39,911 nucleotides of DNA from Microcoleus sp. FACHB-DQ6 (GCA_014695175.1 JACJNV010000070.1:1-39911), one strand, 5' to 3'. Positions 32,649-39,911 are shown, numbered from the stretch's first letter. The notes: a model not told the origin generated them from the sequence alone. Translations and numbers: made by a program.

Positions 32649-34013
32649 ATGACGATGACACCGATGAAAGCTCCGCCTCTGGTTTCGCTGCAAAATCCTA
32701 AAGATGTGTCGATCGACCAAATAGAGGCCGAATTGAGTCAAATTTGGGAAAGTTACAGAGAATCAGGGTCAAAGGGCGATGTTCCGATCGCTAGTAGGGC
32801 AACAACTTTTACTTTTATAGTCTACGAACCCGAAGAAACTCAGCGGTTATTAGCGGATCTGGGGTTTTACGACGGGCCGGTGGACGGTATTACCGGGCCG
32901 ATGACGGCATCTAGCATCAGGGCGGCTCAAAAAGCTTACGGACTGCCGAGAACTGGCAAACCTAACGCTGAATTGCTGGCGACTTTGCGGGAAGAAGTAG
33001 CTCGCAAAAATTCAAAAGGCGAGGAGATGGGCTCCAGTGGTTTGGGTTCCGGGGGCTCGGGCGTGGCTGACGCGATCGTGGCTGCCAATCCCTGCCGGAT
33101 TATTGCTCTGTGCCCGACGGCGGGGGAAGATACAGGCGTGCAGGCTCAAGTGGCTGCTTATTGTCCGGTTCACAAGCGCACCACTGGCAATCTGATCTGC
33201 TGCGAGTACATTACGCTCCGGGGTACGGAAGCTGCTTTGGAACGGGTGAGCGGCATCGTGACGGCGTTGACTATCGCTGATTTGCCGACGCTGCTGTGGT
33301 GGAAAGCGAATCCTGATGCAGATCGAGGTTTGTTCCAGCGGCTGGCGGCAATTAGCAGTTCTGTGATTGTTGACTCTAGCAGCTTTGCCGACTCTGAAGC
33401 TGAATTGCTGTTGATGCACAGTCTGATCGAGGAGGGAATTCCGATCGCGGATCTCAATTGGCGCCGGCTGGCCGCGTGGCAAGAGTTGGCTGCTGAGGCT
33501 TTTGACGCCCCGGAACGCCGCGCTGCGATTCGGGAAATCGATCGGGTGACGATCGATTACGAATACGGCAATTCTACTCAAGCGCTGATGTATTTGGGCT
33601 GGCTGGCGAGCCGGCTTGAGTGGCGTCCTGTTGCTTTCAAACAAGAGGAGGGCGATTACCACATCAAGCGAATTAAATTCGTCGGGCCGGACGAACGAGT
33701 TGTGGAAGCCGAGGTGGCTGCTATTCCTACTGCTGATTCGGGCGATGTCCCGGGCGATTTGATTGCTCTGCGTTTGAATTCTACGAACGAAAAGGCTGAC
33801 TGCGGTACAGTTCTGTGTTCGGAAGCGGGCGGCTGTATGCGGATGGAAACGAAGGGTGGCGCTCAAACCGATCGGTTTAACCAGGTGAGTCCTCTGTTCG
33901 ATCAGGTGACGGAACACTTGCTGGGCCAGCACTTGCAGAGTTGGGGCCGAGATGTGCTTTACGAAGAAAGTTTGGCAGTGACGGCTCAAATGGTGAAGTT
34001 GGTTAAGCGGTAA
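32649..34013 (+). CDS. opcA: Glucose-6-phosphate dehydrogenase assembly/activator protein OpcA
   Basis: OpcA binds G6PDH and promotes its active oligomeric form in cyanobacteria. The 454 residues start with MTMTPMKAPPLVSLQNPKDV. Residues 62-117 resemble a peptidoglycan-binding-1 helical module (LLADLGFYDGPVDGITGPMT). The OpcA core follows, with the conserved AANPCRIIALCP (144-155) and WLASRLEWRPVAF. CAAAGGAG at 32631-32638 is a strong ribosome binding site. It is the last gene of the cluster. No secretion signal is present, so the PG-binding-like part probably serves protein contact instead; that last point is inference. Confidence 0.95.
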   Translation: MTMTPMKAPPLVSLQNPKDVSIDQIEAELSQIWESYRESGSKGDVPIASRATTFTFIVYEPEETQRLLADLGFYDGPVDGITGPMTASSIRAAQKAYGLPRTGKPNAELLATLREEVARKNSKGEEMGSSGLGSGGSGVADAIVAANPCRIIALCPTAGEDTGVQAQVAAYCPVHKRTTGNLICCEYITLRGTEAALERVSGIVTALTIADLPTLLWWKANPDADRGLFQRLAAISSSVIVDSSSFADSEAELLLMHSLIEEGIPIADLNWRRLAAWQELAAEAFDAPERRAAIREIDRVTIDYEYGNSTQALMYLGWLASRLEWRPVAFKQEEGDYHIKRIKFVGPDERVVEAEVAAIPTADSGDVPGDLIALRLNSTNEKADCGTVLCSEAGGCMRMETKGGAQTDRFNQVSPLFDQVTEHLLGQHLQSWGRDVLYEESLAVTAQMVKLVKR

Positions 34014-34324
34014 AAGAAGGAAGAGGGAAGAAGGAAGAAGGAAGAAGGATTGAGTTAATATTCAGTGGGGCAGGCAATGTCTGCCCTAGTTTTTTAGAAG
34101 TTGTGAGTTAGAAGTTATGAGTTTTGAATTAATAATGTTCTTTGACTCAAAACTATAAATTACTTCCAAAATCCCACGAAATTACCTCTCTTCTTCTCCT
34201 TCTTCCTTCGCGCTCTTCGCGTCTTCGCGGTTCGTTAAATAGGTATTATTTGAAAAGTTCAAGACCAATACTCATAACTTTATCATCGGGCTGCTTTCTG
34301 TATTTTTTGTGAATAATTTAAACT
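34014..34324. repeat. Repeat-rich gap between opcA and cobB
   Basis: It holds a purine GAAGAAGGAAG tract (34016-34051), TTAGAAGTTATGAG-type units (34094-34125) and a CCTTCGCGCTCTTCGCG...GGTTCG dispersed repeat at 34186-34238. The last is an inverted copy of the element at 35920-35972 on the other side of cobB. I see no gene here. Confidence 0.8.
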
Positions 34325-35923
34325 ATGACTTTAGTAATTGCTGGCGAACGCAGCGGGGCGGGAAAGACTACTGTGACGATCGCCCTTTTAGCTTTTTTAA
34401 TCCGTCGCGGCTTGAATGTTCAATCTTTTAAGGTTGGCCCGGATTACATTGACCCGATGTTTCATGCTTTTGTTACTGGTCGCCCCTGTCGGAATTTAGA
34501 CCCGGTATTAACGTCTGAATCTTATGTAAAAAAGTGTTTTTCTCGTCACATTCAAGATGTTGAGTGTGCCTTAGTTGAAGGGGTAATGGGGCTATTTGAT
34601 GGTGTTTCTCGGAAGAAAGAAGAAGAAAGTTCGGCAACGGATTTCGTAACGTATGTAACGGATAGAAGTTCGGCAACGATTGTACGAGATGTAAAGGATT
34701 TAACGGATTTAACGGATTTAAGGAAGCCAGAAGGAAAACAACACTATTCTATTTCCTTTGCTTCTACGGCTCATGTTGCTCATTTGCTGAATTTGCCGGT
34801 ATTGTTTGTGATAGATTGCAGCAGGCTCTCTGGTTCTGTGGCTGCGATCGCCCACGGTTTTCGTTCTTTTAACCCTGACCTTAAATTCGCTGGTTTGGTG
34901 CTGAATCGGGTGGCGAGCGATCGACATTTGGAGTTGCTTCAAAATGCTCTCAAACCGCTCAATTTACCGATTTTAGGCGTTTTGCGTAGGGATGAGGCTG
35001 TTACTATTCCCGATCGACATTTGGGTTTGATTCCTGCTGAGGAGTTGCCGAATCTTCATGCTGCGATCGATAAACTGGCTGATTTGGCTGCTGTTAGTTT
35101 TGACTGGGAGCCACTTTTGCCTTTGTTGGCTGCAACTCGAAATGAAGGGGGTGAGGGGTCTGAGCAACTTTCGGGTATGCACAGTCTCCCTTCGGTAATT
35201 ATAACTCAAAAAGATGATGTTGTCAACTCTTTGGAAAAACAATTTGGAGTGAGGATTGCGGTTGCGCGCGATCGGGCTTTTAATTTTTACTATCAGGACA
35301 ATCTTGATTTGTTGGAAGAGTTGGGTGCGGAGTTGGTGTTTTGGAGTCCCCTTGATGATGCTGTTTTTCCTGACAATGTGCAAGGGTTATATTTTGGTGG
35401 TGGTTTTCCCGAAGTGTTTGCTCAAAAATTGAGCGGTAATGTTTTAATTCGGGATGCGGTAAGAAGTGCGATTTTTTCGGGAATGCCGACTTATGCGGAG
35501 TGCGGCGGTTTGATGTATTTGTGCGATTCTATTGTAGACTTCGATGGCAATTCTTGGCCAGGGGTGGGAGTGTTGAAAACTGCTGCTGCGATGGGAAAGC
35601 GTTTGACGCTGGGATACCGAGAAGCTGTGGCGGTGAGGGATAGTTCGGTGTTAACTGCTCTTGATGAGGTTTGGGGACATGAGTTTCATCGATCGCATTT
35701 AACTGTGGAACCGAGTAATCCAGTTTATCACAGTTGGAGGTATGGCAAGCGGGGGGAAGTTGAGGCGGTTGCTGAAGGTTGGGGAGTTTGTCAGGTACAC
35801 GCTTCTTATTTGCATTTGCATTGGGGTGCTCGGCGTGATATTCCGGCTCGTTTTTTGCAGCAGTGTGCTGATTTTGATTGTAATGGTGTTTTGGGCGATC
35901 GATCTCAAGTAATATCTTTTTAA
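34325..35923 (+). CDS. cobB: Cobyrinate a,c-diamide synthase
   Basis: This ATP- and glutamine-dependent enzyme amidates the a and c side chains of cobyrinic acid in (pseudo)cobalamin synthesis. The N-terminal P-loop reads GERSGAGKTT (7-16), followed by VGPDYIDPMFH (37-47) and EGVMGLFDGVS (85-95). The C-terminal class I glutaminase domain has its nucleophile C393 in AECGGLMYL and ends with HxSYLHLH (here VHASYLHLHWG). At 532 residues it is longer than the usual 450-480. About 50 extra residues (96-146) sit between GLFDGVS and STAHVAHLL and are low-complexity and repeat-derived. The stop TAA is the first part of a downstream dispersed repeat. There is no other cob gene in the window. Confidence 0.93.
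   Translation: MTLVIAGERSGAGKTTVTIALLAFLIRRGLNVQSFKVGPDYIDPMFHAFVTGRPCRNLDPVLTSESYVKKCFSRHIQDVECALVEGVMGLFDGVSRKKEEESSATDFVTYVTDRSSATIVRDVKDLTDLTDLRKPEGKQHYSISFASTAHVAHLLNLPVLFVIDCSRLSGSVAAIAHGFRSFNPDLKFAGLVLNRVASDRHLELLQNALKPLNLPILGVLRRDEAVTIPDRHLGLIPAEELPNLHAAIDKLADLAAVSFDWEPLLPLLAATRNEGGEGSEQLSGMHSLPSVIITQKDDVVNSLEKQFGVRIAVARDRAFNFYYQDNLDLLEELGAELVFWSPLDDAVFPDNVQGLYFGGGFPEVFAQKLSGNVLIRDAVRSAIFSGMPTYAECGGLMYLCDSIVDFDGNSWPGVGVLKTAAAMGKRLTLGYREAVAVRDSSVLTALDEVWGHEFHRSHLTVEPSNPVYHSWRYGKRGEVEAVAEGWGVCQVHASYLHLHWGARRDIPARFLQQCADFDCNGVLGDRSQVISF
34610..34763 (+). repeat. Repeat-derived in-frame insertion in cobB
   Basis: This segment contains two copies of GAAAGTTCGGCAACG-like sequence (AGTTCGGCAACG at 34628 and 34669), GTAACGTATGTAACGGA, and a nine-base tandem GATTTAACG repeated three times (34696-34722). 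In the protein it gives DLTDLTDLRKPEGK and flanking residues with no counterpart in the family as I know it. Confidence 0.75.
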
Positions 35924-35972
35924 CGAACCGCGAAGACGCGAAGGACACGAAGGAAGAGAATGAAGAGGAAGC
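35920..35972 (+). repeat. Dispersed AACGAACCGCGAAGACGCG repeat overlapping the cobB stop
   Basis: TTAACGAACCGCGAAGACGC is followed by GAAGGACACGAAGGAAGAGA. The reverse complement lies at 34186-34238. The TAA at its start terminates cobB, so the repeat defines the gene's last codons. Confidence 0.85.
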
Positions 35973-36131
35973 AGAAGAGAGGTAATGTCTGTAGCGCTTT
36001 GGCAATAAATCTATTCTGTTTTTTGGGAAGTCGAAAAGCCTCTTCCTGGCTGCGCCCAAGGTATAAATCAAGTAGTCTTACTATTTATATTAGAATATTT
36101 ATAGCCGAGAAAGCTAGGGGTGTTGGGATTT

Positions 36132-36623
36132 ATGAGCGAATCAATTTCGACTAAGCAGTTGTCCGCACAATGGGTGACACCGGAGAATTTTCGGAGTTAC
36201 GGTCAAGTTATCTTTGCGGCTGTTGATGGCAAGTCTTTCGATGCTGAGGATGCTCAGTTAAACTTGCAAAATGGTGTTCCTAGATTTTACATTATGCGGC
36301 TGCAGAAGAAAGGTCGCAAGTTTAGCAAAATTACGCGGCACGTTCAATGTACTCAGTGTTTGGGTTCTTTGGAGGGGAAGGATTGGTTGATGGCGGTTGC
36401 GCCTCCTGGGGATAGGGATAAACCGAGTTTAGATGATATTGTTGCTTTTCGGATTCCGGGCAATTGTTTTATTAAGTTAGATGTGGGGACTTGGCACGCT
36501 GGGCCGTATTTTGATGCGGATTTTGTTGATTTTTACAATCTGGAATTGACCGATACTAATGTGGTTGACCATTTTAGCTTTGATTTTGTGAAAAATCACA
36601 ATCTGGAGTTTGAGATTGTCTGA
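36132..36623 (+). CDS. Ureidoglycolate lyase (AllA) family protein
   Basis: AllA-type cupins split ureidoglycolate to glyoxylate and urea in purine/allantoin breakdown. The ATG at 36132 follows AGGGG at 36116-36120; GTG 36120 and TTG 36123 are in frame but less likely. The 163-residue product shows PENFRSYGQVIF (17-28), HVQCTQCLGSLEGKDWLMAV with VAPPGD (72-95), and the signature VGTWHAGPYFDADFVDFYNL (119-138), as in AllA proteins. The first residues are polar. Its neighbour is a cytosine deaminase and an AtzG/AtzE-like pair follows, so a role in scavenging nitrogen from ureides is plausible. The exact substrate is not provable from sequence. Confidence 0.8.
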   Translation: MSESISTKQLSAQWVTPENFRSYGQVIFAAVDGKSFDAEDAQLNLQNGVPRFYIMRLQKKGRKFSKITRHVQCTQCLGSLEGKDWLMAVAPPGDRDKPSLDDIVAFRIPGNCFIKLDVGTWHAGPYFDADFVDFYNLELTDTNVVDHFSFDFVKNHNLEFEIV

Positions 36624-36697
36624 TGTTGGCGATTGGTAGTTGCGCTTTCTTTTTGGTGATTATTGTTATAGGTGGGTTTTTTGAGTAATATTTTTTT

Positions 36698-36735
36698 AAC
36701 CGCAGAGGGCGCAGAGGACGCAGAGGAGGAGAAGG
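36698..36735 (+). repeat. Dispersed CCGCAGAGGGCGCAGAGG repeat
   Basis: TTAACCGCAGAGGGCGCAGA continues as GGACGCAGAGG, the same family as 28027-28058 in the opposite orientation. It lies between the AllA-like gene and codA. Confidence 0.85.
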
Positions 36736-36836
36736 AGGGGGTTCGCAAGTGATTGGGGAATTCTTTTGGCCTCACTAGGCTGAATCGCAACGCCGGAAAG
36801 ATCAAGTTTACAAGTATTAAAATAGGTGCAATTGTT

Positions 36837-38102
36837 ATGCCTGAGCAAAAGTATAGCATAGTTCTGCGCGAATGTCGTTTGTTAGGTGCGGGCGATCGCC
36901 CAACGGTAGATATTGCTATTGAGAATGAGCAAATAGTCGCCGTTTCGCCTCGGATATCAGAACTTGGGGAACGCGAAATCGACATTCAAGGCAAATTAGT
37001 TAGTCCTCCCTTTGTGGAGTCGCACATTCATCTCGATTCGGCTTTGACTGCGGGGGAACCGCGATGGAATCAAAGCGGCACTTTGTTCGAGGGAATTCAA
37101 ATCTGGGGGGAACGAAAGCAAAGTTTAACTCTGGATGATGTCAAAAAACGGGCTGTTGAAACTTTAAGGCTGCAAGCGTCTCAAGGGATTTTGTTTGTCA
37201 GGAGTCACGCTGATGTTAGCGAACCGACGCTGACTGCTTTGCAAGGACTTTTGGAAGTTCGAGAACAAGTCAAAGATTGGATGACTCTGCAAGTTGTGGC
37301 TTTTCCCCAAGACGGGATTTACGGAAGTCCAGAAAATGACAAACTTTTAGAGAAATCTCTGGATATGGGTGCGGATGCTGTGGGCGGAATTCCGCATTAT
37401 GAGTTGACGCGGGAAGATGGGGTGAAGTCGGTTGAGCGAATTTTTGAACTTGCTGAAAAATACAATAGATTAATAGATGTTCACTGCGATGAAATAGATG
37501 ATGAACAGTCGAGATTTTTGGAGGTGGTAGCAGCTTGTGCGATTAGAAGCGGGGCTGGTTCGCGGGTGACGGCTAGCCACACGACGGCTTTCGGTTCTTA
37601 TAACAATGCTTATGCTTTTAAGCTGATGGGAAGTTTGGCAAAATCGGGAATTAATTTTATTGCCAATCCTTTAATTAATATCACTCTGCAAGGCCGCGCT
37701 GATACTTATCCCAAACGCCGTGGGGTGACGCGGGTTAAGGAATTGTGGCAGCAGGGATTGAATGTGAGTTTTGGCCACGACTGCGTGCAAGATCCTTGGT
37801 ATAGTTTAGGTACGGGAAATATGTTGGATGTCGCTCATATGGCGGTTCATGTTTGCCAGATGACGGGAATGGCTGAGATTGCAGCTTGTTTTAATATGGT
37901 GACTGTCAACGGTGCTAAAACTCTCAATCTGGGAGATGATAATTATGGGATAGAGGCGGGGAAACCTGCAAATTTGATTGTGTTGGATGCTGAGGATTGT
38001 TACGAGGCAATTAGGAGGCGCGCTGCAGTTCGGTATGTGATTTCGCGGGGAAAGTTGCTGGCGGAAACTGCACCTGCTAAAATTAGTTTTTATGGTATTT
38101 GA
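36837..38102 (+). CDS. codA: Cytosine deaminase
   Basis: This amidohydrolase converts cytosine to uracil and ammonia. The ATG at 36837 (MPEQKYSIVLRECRLL) is used; an in-frame upstream start at 36753 would add a non-family extension. The 421 residues track E. coli CodA closely: HIHLDS metal motif (about 63-68), WNQSGTLFEGIQIW, VVAFPQDGI, LIDVHCDEIDDEQSRF, TASHTTAF and GHDCVQDPWYSLGTGNM. The catalytic aspartate is D315. The next residue is C316, where E. coli has Asp (D314). Metal and catalytic residues are otherwise intact. It sits with the AllA-like gene and is probably part of a nitrogen-scavenging group. Confidence 0.93.
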   Translation: MPEQKYSIVLRECRLLGAGDRPTVDIAIENEQIVAVSPRISELGEREIDIQGKLVSPPFVESHIHLDSALTAGEPRWNQSGTLFEGIQIWGERKQSLTLDDVKKRAVETLRLQASQGILFVRSHADVSEPTLTALQGLLEVREQVKDWMTLQVVAFPQDGIYGSPENDKLLEKSLDMGADAVGGIPHYELTREDGVKSVERIFELAEKYNRLIDVHCDEIDDEQSRFLEVVAACAIRSGAGSRVTASHTTAFGSYNNAYAFKLMGSLAKSGINFIANPLINITLQGRADTYPKRRGVTRVKELWQQGLNVSFGHDCVQDPWYSLGTGNMLDVAHMAVHVCQMTGMAEIAACFNMVTVNGAKTLNLGDDNYGIEAGKPANLIVLDAEDCYEAIRRRAAVRYVISRGKLLAETAPAKISFYGI

Positions 38103-38128
38103 CAAACAATATTTGAAGCTGTTAAATT

Positions 38129-38440
38129 GTGAATCAAGGTGCTATTCCCGATGAGAGTCCGAGAAATTTACTAGAGCAATTGCTCCTGCAAGATGCTAAG
38201 GCTGGTAATTGTATAGTAATTCATTGCGGTACAGATAGATTGTTGGGGGATGCGCCGAGACTTATTGCTGTTTATGGCGGCGGAAATTCTGAAGATTGGG
38301 ATAAAATGACAAGTATTGAGGCTTTTGAAATTAATGGAGCTTCCGTACAAGTCCAGTGGTTTCGGAACAGTCAGACTCTTCAAGATGTGGAGTTTAAGTT
38401 CAAGCGACAGTATCCCAAAATTGCTCCTAAAAAATTGTAG
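38129..38440 (+). CDS. Hypothetical protein, 103 residues (GTG start)
   Basis: The GTG at 38129 is the only start; a stop lies two codons upstream. No clear ribosome binding site precedes it, which lowers confidence. The product has NLLEQLLLQDAKAGNCIVIH near residues 13-32 and ends in a basic KFKRQYPKIAPKKL. No family was recognised. It is followed after 11 bases by the next small gene, so the two could be one operon. Confidence 0.5.
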   Translation: MNQGAIPDESPRNLLEQLLLQDAKAGNCIVIHCGTDRLLGDAPRLIAVYGGGNSEDWDKMTSIEAFEINGASVQVQWFRNSQTLQDVEFKFKRQYPKIAPKKL

Positions 38441-38451
38441 GTCATCAAGTT

Positions 38452-38904
38452 ATGAAAATTCGTTGTATTGCTAATACGGGTGAATCTCTCCCTGATAAAT
38501 ATATAGATCCGCCACGCGGTTATACTAGAAAAGTGGAGTTACCACTAACTATAGGCAAGGAATATGTTGTTTATGCTATCCGAGAATGGCAAGGGACTAT
38601 TTGGTACTACATCTCCAATGATAATTACAGCTATTATCCTATCCATGATCCGGCACCGCTGTTTGAAGTGGTTGACAGCAGGGTTTCTAAGTATTGGCGG
38701 TTTGAACTTTCGCCCAATGGCTTGTTAATGATAGCGTTTGAACAGTGGTTTACCGATCCTTATTTTTATGATAAGCTAACGGATCAAGAAGAGGCGGAGG
38801 TTGAGATTTTTGATAAGGTTAAGGAATTGATGGATGCTGAGGATTTTGATTTGCCTCCGCTGGATGTGGCTGTTGAGAAGTTGCGGGAAACTGTCAGTGT
38901 TTGA
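38452..38904 (+). CDS. Conserved-looking hypothetical protein, 150 residues
   Basis: The product begins MKIRCIANTGESLPDKYIDP and continues with LPLTIGKEYVVYAIREWQGT and YPIHDPAPLFEVVDSRVSKY. This is a compact beta-rich N-terminal domain seen, as far as I recall, in uncharacterised bacterial proteins that resemble immunity-type proteins. A helical acidic C-terminus follows (LTDQEEAEVEIFDKVKELMD). No catalytic motif or membrane helix was seen. It lies 11 bases downstream of the 103-residue gene. A toxin/immunity relation is only speculation, as no toxin is recognised. Confidence 0.7.
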   Translation: MKIRCIANTGESLPDKYIDPPRGYTRKVELPLTIGKEYVVYAIREWQGTIWYYISNDNYSYYPIHDPAPLFEVVDSRVSKYWRFELSPNGLLMIAFEQWFTDPYFYDKLTDQEEAEVEIFDKVKELMDAEDFDLPPLDVAVEKLRETVSV

Positions 38905-38981
38905 GTTGGGAAATTAATTTTTACTAACTCGACTCGTCTACCGTCAAATAAACTTCAATAAAAAATAATTGAGTAAAACAC

Positions 38982-39437
38982 ATGAACGAAAATTGGGAAA
39001 ACAAAAAATACGATACACTAGACGATGATAATGATGTTGTATTATTAGGTCACGATACTTTTACGGTGGGTAGGTTTAAACAGTTAGCCAGTCTCAAGTT
39101 TGGTGAGAATTTTACTAAATCTTATGTAGTAACTGAATCTTACCATCGGTCAATAAGTAGTTTGATGAGTAATTTGCCGATTAACGAAGGAACAATAATT
39201 CCGGGAGGGGATATAAACTGGAGTTCCCCTCAAGAAGGAATCGATTGTCAAATTCTAAAGATTGGTGCCAAAGGTTGGCAAAAAGGAAAGGTTAAAATCG
39301 AAGTTAATAAAAATTTAAAGTCTGGGGGAACGCAGACCTGTATAAAGTTTTGTCCTGATGAACCAGTAGAGCAAAAATCGCCTTTAGATGATATCAGGCA
39401 ATCCGAGGAATACAAAAAACTGAGCAATAATAAATAA
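38982..39437 (+). CDS. KGK domain protein
   Basis: The 151-residue product carries the KGK domain known from cyanobacteria, named for the motif GWQKGK, seen here as KIGAKGWQKGKVKIEV at about 92-107. It also has the family's FCPDEP (123-128) and SPLDDIRQSEEYKKL near the C-terminus. The N-terminal part (DVVLLGHDTFTVGRFKQLAS) is the usual leading segment. The domain's function is not established. It is cytosolic by appearance. It is unrelated by position to the flanking nitrogen genes. Confidence 0.85.
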   Translation: MNENWENKKYDTLDDDNDVVLLGHDTFTVGRFKQLASLKFGENFTKSYVVTESYHRSISSLMSNLPINEGTIIPGGDINWSSPQEGIDCQILKIGAKGWQKGKVKIEVNKNLKSGGTQTCIKFCPDEPVEQKSPLDDIRQSEEYKKLSNNK

Positions 39438-39499
39438 CTGACTGCCCGATCGCGATTACAATACAATAATCGATCGCACCTATATCTGAATCTTAGATT

Positions 39500-39545
39500 T
39501 TCAACCGCAGATGAGGGCAGATGTACGCGGATGAACGCTGATGTT
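39500..39545 (+). repeat. CCGCAGATGAGGGCAGATG repeat upstream of the AtzG-like gene
   Basis: Units of CAGATGAGGG, CAGATGTACG, CGGATGAACG and CTGATG follow TCAACCG. The same family occurs at 39744-39785 and inside the 160-bp repeats at 13361-13680. Confidence 0.85.
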
Positions 39546-39561
39546 TTTTTGGGAGGGACTC

Positions 39562-39738
39562 ATGATAAATATAGAAGAATATGTCGATCGCACCGCTGAA
39601 CTGATAAACTTACCCTTAGACCCGGAACATCGTCCAGGCGTTGTGGTAAACTTCGAGAGAATAGCTGCGATCGCCCAACTCGTTACTGAATTCCCTTTAC
39701 CTCAAGCAATCGAAGCTGCGCCAGTGTTTGAACCTTAG
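39562..39738 (+). CDS. AtzG-like small subunit (DUF4089)
   Basis: The ATG at 39562 has GGGAGG at 39551-39556. The 58-residue product MINIEEYVDRTAELINLPLD continues to VVVNFERIAAIAQLVTEFPL. This matches the AtzG-like family: short proteins, GatC-like in fold, that pair with AtzE-type amidases (1-carboxybiuret hydrolase). The open frame to the left (from 39541) is only repeat sequence. The next gene is the expected amidase, 24 bases downstream, with a dispersed repeat filling the gap. Confidence 0.85.
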   Translation: MINIEEYVDRTAELINLPLDPEHRPGVVVNFERIAAIAQLVTEFPLPQAIEAAPVFEP

Positions 39739-39743
39739 ATTTT

Positions 39744-39785
39744 TAACCGCAGATGAGGGCAGATGAACGCAGATGAACGCAGATG
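39744..39785 (+). repeat. CCGCAGATGAACG repeat supplying the next gene's start codon
   Basis: TTAACCGCAGATGAGGGCAG is followed by two ATGAACGCAG units. One of these units contains the ATG at 39763 that opens the amidase frame. Confidence 0.85.
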
Positions 39786-39911
39786 TTTTTTAGAGAAGGC
39801 TGATGCGGTTGCTACGGCAGCGGCGGTTAAAAGTGGTAAGATTACAGCGACAGCGGTTGTGACTGCGGCATTAGAACGAATTGCCGATCGAGATAACGTC
39901 CTCAATTGCTT
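39763..39911 (+). CDS. AtzE-like amidase, N-terminal part (runs off the window)
   Basis: The frame is open from 39757 to the end of the window. Its only ATG upstream of the conserved part is at 39763, inside a dispersed repeat. The first residues (MNADERRCFLEKA) look non-native, while ADAVATAAAVKSGKITATAV and ALERIADRDNVLNC match the N-terminus of AtzE-type amidase-signature enzymes. The catalytic Ser-Ser-Lys triad lies beyond the window. Its AtzG-like partner is immediately upstream. Function as a 1-carboxybiuret or related amide hydrolase is inferred from family and pairing. Confidence 0.75.
   Translation, partial: MNADERRCFLEKADAVATAAAVKSGKITATAVVTAALERIADRDNVLNC

Noticed and set aside
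33012-33989. 325-codon frame opposite opcA
   Set aside because: It lies wholly antisense to opcA and is Arg/His/Gln-rich as expected from reverse-reading a GC-biased gene.
34014-34324. Cobalamin riboswitch upstream of cobB
   Set aside because: I looked for a B12-box-like conserved core before cobB and found only repeat sequence.

Overview
The window comes from a filamentous cyanobacterium, most like the Microcoleus/Oscillatoria/Phormidium group. Three things support this. GCGATCGC (HIP1) and CGATCG palindromes are everywhere. Heptamer short tandem repeats and the dispersed CCGCAGAGG / CGCGAAGG / CCGCAGATG repeats sit in many gene gaps. The gene content is cyanobacterial: fbp-tal-zwf-opcA, DUF2854, KGK, DUF4058, STAND-WD40 and kinase-ankyrin proteins. 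The genus is an inference.

Layout. 1-880 is a graveyard: a probable transposase start at the left edge, the C-terminal end of an ATPase and the Walker-A end of a zeta-toxin-like gene. 881-3327 carries UDP-glucuronate decarboxylase and UDP-glucose dehydrogenase, which together make UDP-xylose for surface polysaccharide. 3437-6648 holds a large repeat protein of unknown function, an unknown 15-20 kDa protein and a small HTH regulator. 6774-11893 has polyphosphate kinase, two small unknown proteins, a DUF2854 membrane protein and a DUF3598-like protein. 11899-15201 (minus) has an atypical SDR and an aldehyde dehydrogenase with its DUF779 partner, separated by two tandem 160-bp palindromic repeats. 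16070-17272 is a phytochelatin synthase with plant-like length and sequence.

17498-27620 (all minus) is a 10-kb block of modular signalling proteins: STAND ATPase-WD40, CHAT protease-ATPase-adenylate cyclase, and two paralogous Ser/Thr kinases, one ending in membrane helices plus an unknown domain and the other in 16 ankyrin repeats. This is the best candidate for an undescribed system.

28284-34013 is the classic oxidative pentose phosphate cluster fbp-tal-zwf-opcA, used for dark or heterotrophic NADPH supply. 34325-35923 is cobyrinate a,c-diamide synthase with a repeat-derived internal insertion, bracketed by inverted copies of a dispersed repeat. 36132-39911 looks like a nitrogen-scavenging region (AllA-like ureidoglycolate lyase, cytosine deaminase, AtzG-like and AtzE-like proteins) interrupted by three small unknown or KGK-domain genes. 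The last gene runs off the right edge.

No rRNA, tRNA, CRISPR array or complete insertion sequence was recognised by eye.
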